64,000 nt of DNA from the NCBI GenBank assembly GCA_964432875.1, contig CAYSPJ010000006.1, forward strand, positions 1 to 64,000. Direction: 5' to 3'. The first letter of the stretch is position 1. Every line of letters begins with the position of its first letter. A program made the position numbers and the translations under genes. Of this stretch, positions 35,842 to 44,461 are shown piece after piece. Below the pieces are notes generated by a model. It searched no databases, was not told the origin of the DNA, and worked only from the letters and a program-made list of their open reading frames with translations. This DNA is from JACJYE01 sp964432875. Its GTDB lineage: Bacteria; Bacteroidota; Bacteroidia; Chitinophagales; Saprospiraceae.

Positions 35842-35994
35842 CGGCAGCGCTAACCGCATATCCAGGTTTACGCAAATTTTCGGATAAAGATACAGAAATG
35901 TGGCTAATTGTGACCTCCCTCACTGTACACCGCTCCCCTACCCCCTAATTTTGCTCCTGTAAAACGCGACAGCCGCCAAAGGGCAAGCTGGAGG

Positions 35995-36061
35995 TTGACG
36001 AAAGTCAAGCACGCCGGTTGACCAAAGTCACCTCTCGAAAAAAGAAAGTGCTTTTTCTTTG
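35995..36061 (+). promoter_or_regulatory. Promoter with two TTGAC-N4-GTCA dyads (persulfide dioxygenase 1)
   Basis: TTGACGAAAGTCAA (35995-36008, perfect dyad) and TTGACCAAAGTCAC (36018-36031) start 23 bp apart, two helical turns. The second is centred 29.5 bp before a -7-like TTTCTTTG (36054-36061). The arrangement resembles class II activation by a CRP/FNR-family regulator. ATG is about 180 bp further. Confidence 0.55.
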
Positions 36062-36240
36062 TCTCCAACTTCGGCTAGTTGTATCCAGCAAAAACCTTGC
36101 TGGTGCTTTTCCAAAATACACGACCCTAAAAGCCCAGATTAAAGGGAGTTTTCCACTCTAAAACATGAAAGAATGTCCATATTTAGTTAAATCTGAAATT
36201 GCTTAACTATTACTATAACCAGCAAAAACATTTTTCCACC

Positions 36241-37647
36241 ATGAAAGTAGAACAAATCTATACCGGTTGTCTGGCAGAAGCTGCCTACTACATCGAGAGC
36301 AACGGAGAGGCAGTGATTATCGACCCCTTGCGCGAGACAGCACCTTACATCGAGCGCGCGGAGGCCGATGGGGCTAAGATCAAGTACGTCCTGGAAACGC
36401 ATTTCCATGCCGACTTCGTCTCTGGCCACCTGGACCTGGCCAAGAAAACCGGGGCAACTATCGTTTTCGGCCCCACCGCAGTGCCCAATTTCAAGGCGCA
36501 CATCGCCAAGGACGGCGAGATACTGAAAGTGGGCAAGGTTTCCATCAAAGTGCTGCACACCCCGGGCCACACCATGGAATCCTCGACTTACCTGCTGTTT
36601 GACGAAAACGGCAAAGAATATGCTATCTTCAGTGGCGATACCCTCTTCATGGGTGACGTCGGCCGCCCCGACCTGGCCGTTAAAACCGATCTGACCCGCG
36701 AAGACCTGGCCGGGCACCTCTATGAAAGCTTGCAAAACAAAATCATGCCTTTACCCGATGACGTCATCGTCTATCCGGGCCACGGCGCGGGCTCGGCCTG
36801 CGGCAAGAAGATGAGCCAGGAGACCTGGGGCTACCTGGGTGAGCAGAAGAAGACCAACTACGCCCTGCAGCCCATGAGCAAGGAGCAATTTGTCAAGGAA
36901 GTGACCACCGGCCTGGTCGATCCGCCGCAGTACTTCCCCAAAAATGCCGTGATGAATAAGATGGGTTACGACAGCTTCGACGACGTACTGGAGCGCGGCA
37001 TGAACCCGCTGAGCATACGCGCCTTTAAAGCTGCCTGGGAAGAAGAAAACGCCCTGGTGATCGATACCCGCCCGCAGGATGTGTTTGCCAAGGGCTTTAT
37101 CCCCGGCACCGTCTTTATTGGCATCGACGACAACTTCGCACCCTGGACGGGGGCTTTGGTACCCGATCTGAAGCAACCTATCCTTTTCATCTGCGATCCG
37201 GGCCGCGAGGAAGAAGTAATCACCCGCATGTCGCGCGTAGGCTATGACAACTCCATCGGCTACCTGGAAGGCGGCTTTGATGCCTGGGCCGCTGCGGGAG
37301 AAGAAGTCGATACTATGGAAGAAATCGAAGCCGAAGAATTGGTCAAGCTACACGGCCAGCCCGACGTCAACATCCTCGATGTTCGCAAAACCAGCGAATA
37401 CGATGCCCAACACGTCATCGGTGCGCAAAATTTCCCGCTCGATTTCATCAACAAGAATATGAGCGAGGTGGACCGCAGCAAGAAGTACTACCTGCATTGT
37501 GCCGGTGGCTACCGCTCGATGATTGCTGCTTCTGTGTTGCGCACCCGCGGCTTTGAGAAGCTGGTCAACATCAATGGCGGCTACAAGGCAGTGGCCGAGA
37601 CGAAAATCCCGATGACGGAGTTCCAGGAGCAACTGACGGAATTGTAA
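36241..37647 (+). CDS. Persulfide dioxygenase-rhodanese fusion, copy 1
   Basis: A 468-residue three-domain protein (start MKVEQIYTGC at 36241). Residues 1-240 are an ETHE1-like metallo-beta-lactamase: THFHADFVSGH (His54, His56, Asp58), HTPGHT (His110), FSGDTLFMGDVGR and YPGHGAGSACGK (His181). Two rhodanese domains follow, with Cys318 in FICDPGREEE and Cys420 in LHCAGGYRSM. It should oxidise glutathione-type persulfide to sulfite and move sulfane sulfur by the rhodaneses. A terminator follows. It shares the cluster with a near-copy at 39045. Confidence 0.92.
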   Translation: MKVEQIYTGCLAEAAYYIESNGEAVIIDPLRETAPYIERAEADGAKIKYVLETHFHADFVSGHLDLAKKTGATIVFGPTAVPNFKAHIAKDGEILKVGKVSIKVLHTPGHTMESSTYLLFDENGKEYAIFSGDTLFMGDVGRPDLAVKTDLTREDLAGHLYESLQNKIMPLPDDVIVYPGHGAGSACGKKMSQETWGYLGEQKKTNYALQPMSKEQFVKEVTTGLVDPPQYFPKNAVMNKMGYDSFDDVLERGMNPLSIRAFKAAWEEENALVIDTRPQDVFAKGFIPGTVFIGIDDNFAPWTGALVPDLKQPILFICDPGREEEVITRMSRVGYDNSIGYLEGGFDAWAAAGEEVDTMEEIEAEELVKLHGQPDVNILDVRKTSEYDAQHVIGAQNFPLDFINKNMSEVDRSKKYYLHCAGGYRSMIAASVLRTRGFEKLVNINGGYKAVAETKIPMTEFQEQLTEL

Positions 37648-37721
37648 CACCCCCCGGCACCGCCGGATGGGACCATGTGAAACTCGACGATTTTTGTTCG
37701 ATTTTCATATATACGGATAAG

Positions 37722-37752
37722 GAGAGGCTATGACGGCCTCTCTTTTTCTTTT
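37722..37752 (+). terminator. Terminator after persulfide dioxygenase 1
   Basis: GAGAGGC-TATGACG-GCCTCTC stem followed by TTTTTCTTTT, about 75 bp after the stop codon. Confidence 0.8.
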
Positions 37753-37850
37753 GTGCTCGCCCCCACGGAAGCGTGAAAGGCTGCTCCCCCCATCGCCAGT
37801 CTATGGGCCAACATGTCGGCCCTCCTATTGAGAAATGTCATCATTTTAAG

Positions 37851-37894
37851 CTGACCAAACTCATTTCCCTTCTATCTATCCTTTCGCACCTTTG
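37851..37894 (+). promoter_or_regulatory. Promoter with imperfect TGAC-N4-CTCA dyad (CBS gene)
   Basis: CTGACCAAACTCAT (37851-37864) resembles the dyad upstream of the first dioxygenase, with one half-site base changed. Its centre is 29.5 bp before CACCTTTG (37887-37894), a -7-like element 28 bp before the ATG at 37922. Confidence 0.45.
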
Positions 37895-37921
37895 AAAGTG
37901 TTCAAACCAAACTGATGTCTT

Positions 37922-38338
37922 ATGGTAAAGATACAGCCGATCCCCATCCGGGAAGTCATGAGCCGGGAATTGCTCATTATCCGCAAGGATGAGAAGCTGG
38001 ACCGAGTAGAGGAGATTTTCCAGGCTTACAATATCCACCACCTCCCAGTGGTGGACGAAGCCGGGCAATTGTGCGGCATCATCAGCCGCTACGACCAGAT
38101 ACGGTCTGCCCAATACAGCCAGTCTGCCCTCAAGGAGTGCTGTGCCGAAGACATCATGACGGCACAGGTGGCGACCATCGGCCCGAACGACCCGCTGCAC
38201 AAAGCCGCCGAAATATTTTTGTCCAATGTTTTCCATGCGCTGCCCGTTGTGGACCGTAGCCAATTGATCGGCATGCTTACCACACACGACATCCTGCGGT
38301 TCTGCTTCAATGACGACTTGTTGCTGGAAAACGATTGA
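37922..38338 (+). CDS. CBS-pair protein
   Basis: A 138-residue protein made of two CBS domains: VMSRELLIIRKDEKLDRVEE...HHLPVVDEAGQLCGIISR and DIMTAQVATIGPNDPLHKAAE...HALPVVDRSQLIGMLTTHDIL. Such pairs bind adenine nucleotides and signal energy or redox state. It lies between two persulfide dioxygenase copies and shares their promoter layout, which suggests a regulatory role in this response. No other domain is present. Confidence 0.9.
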   Translation: MVKIQPIPIREVMSRELLIIRKDEKLDRVEEIFQAYNIHHLPVVDEAGQLCGIISRYDQIRSAQYSQSALKECCAEDIMTAQVATIGPNDPLHKAAEIFLSNVFHALPVVDRSQLIGMLTTHDILRFCFNDDLLLEND

Positions 38339-38384
38339 TGCTGGAGGGAAGAAAATTATCAATAACCAAATAAATATCACGCCT

Positions 38385-38765
38385 ATGGTTTCCTCAACCA
38401 AAGACCTGCCAACGCTCCACTTCGAACACCGCCTGTGGAACAGCGAGTTAGGTTTTTTTGCCGACGAACTCAAAATTTACGAACACCGCCTGGAAGAATT
38501 GGTGCAGAAACACCGCTCGGTAGAGGTGCTGAGCGGGCTGGAGCACTTTCAAAACCAATTCATCCGCCAAAAAGAAGTGCTCGACACCCTCAAACACGAC
38601 ATCCACATCCAGGAGCAAAAGCTCCAGGAAGCCCTGCAAAAAGGAGAGGAAGCCCCTCTCGACCCTGAATACCATAACTTTATCGGCGAGCAGATGGAAT
38701 CCTTCCGCTCGATTTATGCCGATCTGAAAAAAGAATTTTATCAGTTTCTGGCCAAGTGGTGGTAA
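38385..38765 (+). CDS. Coiled-coil protein of unknown function
   Basis: A 126-residue soluble protein (ATG at 38385; the frame is open upstream without a reason). It begins HFEHRLWNSELGFFADELKIYEHRLEELV in pieces, then a long amphipathic helix (LDTLKHDIHIQEQKLQEAL), and ends FYQFLAKWW. It has no signal, no cysteines and no recognised family. It starts 46 bp after the CBS gene, same strand, so it is probably co-transcribed in the sulfur cluster. Confidence 0.65.
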   Translation: MVSSTKDLPTLHFEHRLWNSELGFFADELKIYEHRLEELVQKHRSVEVLSGLEHFQNQFIRQKEVLDTLKHDIHIQEQKLQEALQKGEEAPLDPEYHNFIGEQMESFRSIYADLKKEFYQFLAKWW

Positions 38766-38948
38766 TCCCGCTGCTTCCCGTGCAACGCTTTTTAGCCTAA
38801 CCAGTGAAACCCTGTACCCACGCCTCTTCTGCCTTGCTGCTGAAGGGGCGTGGCGTTTTTCCGCTGCATTTCTGTAGCCGCTGATCCCTTGCCCAAATGC
38901 CGGCTGAAACCTTGCTGTACAGGCCTACCCTCATAGCTCATCCTCATT

Positions 38949-38993
38949 GTGACGCTCGTCACTGACTGGCACCGCCTGCTTCCTTCATCTTTG
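38949..38993 (+). promoter_or_regulatory. Promoter with GTGAC-N4-GTCAC dyad (persulfide dioxygenase 2)
   Basis: GTGACGCTCGTCAC (38949-38962) is a perfect dyad. Its centre is 30.5 bp before CATCTTTG (38986-38993), the -7-like element; the ATG is 51 bp after that. Layout equals the other two promoters in this cluster. Confidence 0.55.
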
Positions 38994-39044
38994 CATCATC
39001 ATTGAACAACTGTTAGTCATTCACTTTAAATTTTAAACAAGACC

Positions 39045-40496
39045 ATGAAAGTCGAACAAATCTATACCGGTTGCCTGGCAGAAGCTGCCTACTACATTGA
39101 AAGCAATGGCGAAGCTGCCATCATCGACCCGCTTCGCGACGTCAAGCCCTACCTGGAGAAACTGGAAAAGGAAGGCGCCAAGTTAAAGTACATTTTTGAA
39201 ACCCACTTCCACGCCGACTTCGTTTCCGGCCACCTGGACCTGGCAGCAAAAACGGGCGCTACCATCGTTTATGGCCCCAAGTCAGAAACGACTTTTGACA
39301 AGCTGATGGCAGAAGACGGCCAGGAGCTGAAACTCGGGCAAGTCTCCTTCAAGGTGCTACACACCCCCGGCCATACGCCCGAGTCCACCACTTTCTTGCT
39401 GCGCGATGAGCAGGGGAAGGACTACGCAATCTTCACCGGCGACACGCTTTTCATTGGCGACGTAGGCCGTCCTGACCTGGCGCAAAAAACCGGGGAAATA
39501 ACCACGGAAGACCTGGCAGGATGGTCTTATGACAGCTTGCGCAACAAAATCATGACCCTGGCTGACGATGTCATCGTCTATCCGGGCCACGGTGCCGGAT
39601 CGGCCTGCGGCAAGAACATGAGCAGCGAAACCTGGGACACCCTCGGCAACCAGAAAAAGACCAACTACGCCCTCAGGGCCGATATGAGCCGTGACGAATT
39701 CATCAAAGAAGTGACCGCTGGCCTGCTCCCACCCCCGCAATACTTCGCCAAAAATGCCAAGCTGAACAAATCTGGCTACGGCAGCATCGACGAGGTACTG
39801 GATAAAGGCGCCGTGCCCCTGACGGTAGAAGGATTTGAGGCCGTTACCGAACAGCACGAAGCCCTGATCCTCGACACGCGCCATGAAGACGACTTCCGCA
39901 GAGGCCTCATCCCCGGCTCGATCTTTATCGGACTGGATGGCGACTTTGCCCCTTGGGTCGGCGCTTTGATTACCGACTTGCAACAACCCATCGTTTTCCT
40001 GGCAGATGAAGGCCGCGAAGAAGAGGTGGTCACCCGCCTGGCTCGCGTCGGCTACGACAATACCCTGGGCTACCTCCAAGGCGGCATCGCTGCCTGGAAG
40101 GCCGCTGGCCGCGAAGTGGATACGATTGACTCCGTCACGGCTGCCGAGCTGGCGGTCCGTATCCAGAATGGCAGCGTGAAAAACTTGCTCGACGTGCGCA
40201 AGCCTACGGAGTATATCTCCCAACACGCGCTCGGCGCCACCAACTTCCCGCTGGACTATATCAACAAGAACATGAACCGGCTGGGGCGTAAGCAGGAATA
40301 CTACCTGCACTGTCTGGGCGGCTACCGCTCCATGATCACGACTTCTATCCTCAAGGCCCGCGGTTACCACAACGTGATTGACGTCATTGGTGGATGGCGC
40401 GCCATTGAGGCCTCCGATATTCAACTGACGGAATATGCCTGCCCTACTTCCTTATCTCAGGAAGTAGTGGACGAAGCAATCCAAGCCGTCGCTTAA
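39045..40496 (+). CDS. Persulfide dioxygenase-rhodanese fusion, copy 2
   Basis: A 483-residue paralogue of the protein at 36241 with the same three domains: THFHADFVSGHLDL, HTPGHTPEST, FTGDTLFIGDVGR and YPGHGAGSACGK. The first rhodanese domain has lost its cysteine (FLADEGREEE where copy 1 has FICDPGREEE), while the second keeps it (LHCLGGYRSM). It has 13 additional C-terminal residues (CPTSLSQEVVDEA region). The first rhodanese may now be structural or regulatory. A strong terminator follows. Confidence 0.92.
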   Translation: MKVEQIYTGCLAEAAYYIESNGEAAIIDPLRDVKPYLEKLEKEGAKLKYIFETHFHADFVSGHLDLAAKTGATIVYGPKSETTFDKLMAEDGQELKLGQVSFKVLHTPGHTPESTTFLLRDEQGKDYAIFTGDTLFIGDVGRPDLAQKTGEITTEDLAGWSYDSLRNKIMTLADDVIVYPGHGAGSACGKNMSSETWDTLGNQKKTNYALRADMSRDEFIKEVTAGLLPPPQYFAKNAKLNKSGYGSIDEVLDKGAVPLTVEGFEAVTEQHEALILDTRHEDDFRRGLIPGSIFIGLDGDFAPWVGALITDLQQPIVFLADEGREEEVVTRLARVGYDNTLGYLQGGIAAWKAAGREVDTIDSVTAAELAVRIQNGSVKNLLDVRKPTEYISQHALGATNFPLDYINKNMNRLGRKQEYYLHCLGGYRSMITTSILKARGYHNVIDVIGGWRAIEASDIQLTEYACPTSLSQEVVDEAIQAVA

Positions 40497-40518
40497 TCGG
40501 TACATGATAAATGAGATA

Positions 40519-40555
40519 GCGCCGCCCCGGCATCGATCGGGGCGGCGCTTTTTTT
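40519..40555 (+). terminator. Terminator after persulfide dioxygenase 2
   Basis: GCGCCGCCCCG and CGGGGCGGCGC pair over 11 bp with an 8-nt loop, then seven T. Confidence 0.88.
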
Positions 40556-40659
40556 CAGCAGAGGGGCATTGTTCAGGTATCCCCGCTAGCCTGAAAACCC
40601 AGCTTCCTTTAGATACTTATGGTATAGGATTAAGGGCTGCCAGTTGGCTCGCAATATTT

Positions 40660-43218
40660 TCAAAACTCCTCATCACCAAATTTATCCTCGCCGAATTTAT
40701 TACTGCCATCAAACTCTTCCATATCATCGAAGAGGCGGGTTTTGCGATTGTATTCATTACAATCCATCTCGATGCCCAGATCACCCGGGGGGCGATAGAA
40801 GCGGGCCGTGGAGTTGTAATCGATGTCTTTCTCGGACTCCAGGCGGGCAATAAATTCTTTAAAAAAGGGCTTAGCCATATAAGCGCCCTGGCCATAAGTG
40901 AGGGAGCGGAAGCGTATCCAGCGGTCTTCGCCGCCCACCCAGGTGCCAACTACGAGGCTAGGGGTGATGCCCATAAACCAGCCGTCCACGTAGTCGTTGG
41001 TCGTGCCGGTTTTGCCGCCCACCTCGCTTTTGAGCGTGCCCATACCCGTAGCGGTGTACTTTAGCATTTCCACCATGACGTAATTGGCGTTGGGGCTGAT
41101 GGCCGCCCGCTCTTGAGGGAATTCTTCGTAGATGAGGCGCCCATTTTTATCTTCGATGCGCAGCAGGTAAACCGGCTTGTTGAAAATACCATTATTAGCA
41201 AAAGTCGTATAGGCGCCAGTCATTTCCATATTGGTCAGGTCGGTGGCCCCCAGGCAGATAGACGGGGATTTAGGCACGCGATAGCGTCCGTTGCGATACT
41301 TGGTGGTGCTATCGATACCCATCTGGTGGATCATCCCGCGCACCGGCTCTGTATCGCCTAGCTGCTTCATCAAATGTACAGAAACAGAGTTTTTGGATTG
41401 CCGCAGTGCTTCCTTAAGGGTGAGCAGGCTACCGGAGAAGTTGCCGTCGGCGTTATTGGGCCGCCATTCGTCAATTAGGTAGAAGCTGCCATCGCCAGGC
41501 CCAATTGTATGAGGCAGGTCGTAAACCTGATAGCAGGGGGAGAAACCTTGTTGGGCAATAGCAGTGGCATAGACAAAAGGTTTGAAAGTAGAGCCCACCT
41601 GTCGGCTGGTGCGGTTGTGGTCGTACTGGAAATGCTTAAAGTCGATGCCGCCCACCCAAACTTTCACATGGCCGGTGACGGGGTCAACCGCCAGGATACC
41701 CGTTTGTAAAAACATGCGGTGGTATTTGACCGAGTCGAAAGGCGTCATGACCGTATCCTTCTCCATCTTATCGTTGTAGGCAAAAACCTTCATCTCCACT
41801 TTAGTATTGAACTCCTGCTCCACGGCTTTTTGCAAGATGCGCCACTGCCGCTCCAATTCGGCAAAATGGCGGCTGCGCTTAATCTGGCGATATTTTGCGG
41901 CCAGGCTAGAGCTGATCAAGCCCTGTTCTGCCAGGCGGGAAATTGTTTTACCGCCGTCTGCATCCTGGATGATGCGCTCCACCTCGCGGTCGTCTTCACT
42001 AAAGCGGAAGTCATCCATTTCTGCTTCGATTTTTTCCAACACACTGAGCAAATGCTTAGCTCGCAAGCCCTGGTAACGATCAGAAATACGGACGAGATCT
42101 TGCAAAGACCGCTTGCGCTGCTCGACTGGCACCTCGTGCTGAGAGCCGCTGACGTAATCCCAGGGGTCTTTGCTCATTACTTTCCAGGTATTCCAAAAAG
42201 CCTTTTGTACCCGGGCCATATTTTTGACCATCTCCTCTTCGGCGATGCGCTGCATCTGTGGGTCGATGGTCGTGTAGATGCGCAAGCCATCGCGATAAAT
42301 ATCGTAAGTAGAACCGTCGGACTTGCGGCACTCCTTACGCTCTAGTATCTCTTTGATGTCTTTGGCCAGTTCCATGCGAAAGTAAGGGGCGATGCCGTCG
42401 GCATGCGTTTGGCGGGTAAAGTTCAGCCCCAAGGGCAATTGCCGCAAGGAATCAAATTCGGCACGGTTGATGATGCCATTTTTTTCCATTTGCTGAAAAA
42501 CCACGGCGCGGCGGTGCATCACTGATTCAGGCCGCCGCAGGGGGTTGAAGAGGGAGGGGTTTTTCAACATGCCCACCAACATGGCCGCCTCATAAATCTC
42601 CAGAGAATCCTGGGGCTTGCCAAAATAAATCTCCGAAGCGGCTTTGATGCCATAAGCCCCGTTGATGAAGTTGAATTTATTGAGGTAAAGGGCGATGATT
42701 TCCTCCTTGGTATAACGCCGCTCCAAACGGATAGCGATAATCCACTCCTTGAGCTTTTGGATGATGCGCTCGAAGATATTGGAGGTCTCCGCTTTCTGCC
42801 CGGTAAAAAGCTGTTTGGCTAACTGCTGGGTGATGGTGCTGGCACCACCTTTCTTACCCAAATAAATGATAGCCCGCGCCAGGCTGCGAAAGTCGATGCC
42901 GCTATGCCGCTGATAGCGTTCGTCCTCGGTGGCGACCAGGGCCTCGATCAGGTAAGGAGAGAGCTGGCTATAATCCACCGGCACGCGGTTTTCGGTATAA
43001 TAACGCCCGATGACCTCCCCATTGGCCGCAAAGACTTGTGAGGCTTCCTCACTCTTGGGGTTCTCAAGCTGCTGTACGGAAGGCAGGTCGGTCAAAGACA
43101 ACAGCAAGAAGCTTAGCGGCACCAGGGCCATAGCGCCAAGCGTGATATACCACATCCATTTGATGATCTTGCGGTATTGAATTTCCTTCTCTTCCTGAAA
43201 ATAATCGTTGTTTGCCAT
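40660..43218 (-). CDS. Bifunctional penicillin-binding protein 1A
   Basis: An 852-residue class A PBP that polymerises and cross-links peptidoglycan. The ATG at 43218 (MANNDYFQEEK) is preferred to one 20 codons earlier. A membrane anchor (about 21-43) precedes the GT51 transglycosylase (ATEDERYQRHSGIDFRSLARA, GGASTITQQLAKQL) and the transpeptidase with SxxK in GSTFKPFVYA, SKNSVSV and KTGTTND. The tail is acidic. It lies 36 bp downstream of aroB. Confidence 0.95.
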   Translation of the reverse strand: MANNDYFQEEKEIQYRKIIKWMWYITLGAMALVPLSFLLLSLTDLPSVQQLENPKSEEASQVFAANGEVIGRYYTENRVPVDYSQLSPYLIEALVATEDERYQRHSGIDFRSLARAIIYLGKKGGASTITQQLAKQLFTGQKAETSNIFERIIQKLKEWIIAIRLERRYTKEEIIALYLNKFNFINGAYGIKAASEIYFGKPQDSLEIYEAAMLVGMLKNPSLFNPLRRPESVMHRRAVVFQQMEKNGIINRAEFDSLRQLPLGLNFTRQTHADGIAPYFRMELAKDIKEILERKECRKSDGSTYDIYRDGLRIYTTIDPQMQRIAEEEMVKNMARVQKAFWNTWKVMSKDPWDYVSGSQHEVPVEQRKRSLQDLVRISDRYQGLRAKHLLSVLEKIEAEMDDFRFSEDDREVERIIQDADGGKTISRLAEQGLISSSLAAKYRQIKRSRHFAELERQWRILQKAVEQEFNTKVEMKVFAYNDKMEKDTVMTPFDSVKYHRMFLQTGILAVDPVTGHVKVWVGGIDFKHFQYDHNRTSRQVGSTFKPFVYATAIAQQGFSPCYQVYDLPHTIGPGDGSFYLIDEWRPNNADGNFSGSLLTLKEALRQSKNSVSVHLMKQLGDTEPVRGMIHQMGIDSTTKYRNGRYRVPKSPSICLGATDLTNMEMTGAYTTFANNGIFNKPVYLLRIEDKNGRLIYEEFPQERAAISPNANYVMVEMLKYTATGMGTLKSEVGGKTGTTNDYVDGWFMGITPSLVVGTWVGGEDRWIRFRSLTYGQGAYMAKPFFKEFIARLESEKDIDYNSTARFYRPPGDLGIEMDCNEYNRKTRLFDDMEEFDGSNKFGEDKFGDEEF

Positions 43219-43314
43219 GTGATATTTATCGGTTATACCACTCAAAGATAGAGGTTTCTCCTTAATAGTGGTGTTCAAAATTGTCGGACTGCTAAGATAT
43301 TGCTCGAGGATGCC

Positions 43315-44379
43315 CTAAACCAGGCGGTTGTAGTAATCCAAGCTTTCCACAATGAGCGGTGCTGGGCAGTGCTGGTCGATTGCCGCCTGGCCCAGGGGGT
43401 TGATGAGGCTAAAGTTGATTTCACCCGCTTCATTTTTCTTGTCGTTGCGCATCAGGGCCAGCAGGGCCGGGTAGTGCTGGCTGCTTAACGGATAATGGCC
43501 GTATTGCGCCAGCATATAACGGGACACCTGCTCTACAATAGCCAAGGGCAAGCCTAGTAGCCGATGGGATAGGTAGGCCTCGCAAGCCATGCCGATAGCG
43601 ATGGCTTCGCCGTGCAGCAAGGGCTGAGGGCTCTCCAGGGCGAAACTCTCAACAGCATGGCCAACCGTATGCCCAAAATTGAGCGCCTTGCGAATACCCT
43701 TTTCCAGCGGGTCTGCTTCCACGATGCGCTGCTTGATGCGCAGGGAGGGCAGGATAAAACGCGCCCATTCCACCGCCTCAAGCGGGCCGAGCAGCTGCAG
43801 CTGCTCCCACTGCCCGGCATCGGCAATAAGGCTATGCTTGAGCACTTCGGCCAGGCCGCTGCGCAGCTCTCGCGGAGGTAAAGTGTGCAAAAAAGCAGGA
43901 TCGACAAGTACCGCCAAGGGGTTCTGGAACAACCCGATGCTGTTTTTTACCTGCCCAAAATCGATGCCGAGCTTGCCCCCGATAGAGGCGTCTACTTGCG
44001 AGAGTAAAGTGGTGGGTATCTGAATGAAACGTATCCCGCGCTTAAACGTGCTCGCACAGAAGCCTCCCATGTCGCCGATGACCCCCCCGCCGAGGTTGAG
44101 CAAGATGGCGCTGCGGCCGGCTTCCTGCTCTAGCAATCGCTGCCAGATGAGCTGGCAGCTAGCAATGCCCTTGTGCTGCTCGCCGGCAGGTATCCGGATG
44201 AGCTGCGGAGCATACTCCGCCAGCAGCGGTGCCAGCAACGGCCAACAAAAAGCCTCGGTGTTTTCGTCAACCAGCACAAAGAGTTGGCGGTGCGGGCTAG
44301 CCTCGAGCATGCGGGGCAGCGATTCGGCAATAGGGCCAATGTGGATGGCATAGTCCGCCATAGTAATCGTTTGCATCAT
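43315..44379 (-). CDS. aroB: 3-dehydroquinate synthase
   Basis: A 354-residue AroB, second step of the shikimate pathway, turning DAHP into 3-dehydroquinate with NAD and a metal ion. The start is the MMQTITMADY ATG at 44379; the frame extends upstream but without homology. Signatures: LNLGGGVIGDMGGFCAST, PTTLLSQVDASIGGKLGID, GLAEVLKHSLIAD, and NFGHTVGHAVES. It lies between the paralogue-2 gene and PBP1A, all on the minus strand. Confidence 0.95.
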   Translation of the reverse strand: MMQTITMADYAIHIGPIAESLPRMLEASPHRQLFVLVDENTEAFCWPLLAPLLAEYAPQLIRIPAGEQHKGIASCQLIWQRLLEQEAGRSAILLNLGGGVIGDMGGFCASTFKRGIRFIQIPTTLLSQVDASIGGKLGIDFGQVKNSIGLFQNPLAVLVDPAFLHTLPPRELRSGLAEVLKHSLIADAGQWEQLQLLGPLEAVEWARFILPSLRIKQRIVEADPLEKGIRKALNFGHTVGHAVESFALESPQPLLHGEAIAIGMACEAYLSHRLLGLPLAIVEQVSRYMLAQYGHYPLSSQHYPALLALMRNDKKNEAGEINFSLINPLGQAAIDQHCPAPLIVESLDYYNRLV

Positions 44380-44461
44380 GGCTTTTTCAAGTTCTTTGAT
44401 GTAAAAGGGCTTTCCTGAGTTTATAGGGCATTCATGCCAAGCAAGCAGCATATACCTGGCC

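Noticed and set aside
39357..40424. 355-residue antisense frame opposite persulfide dioxygenase 2
   Set aside because: Mirror of a well-supported gene; low-complexity composition and no recognisable motifs.
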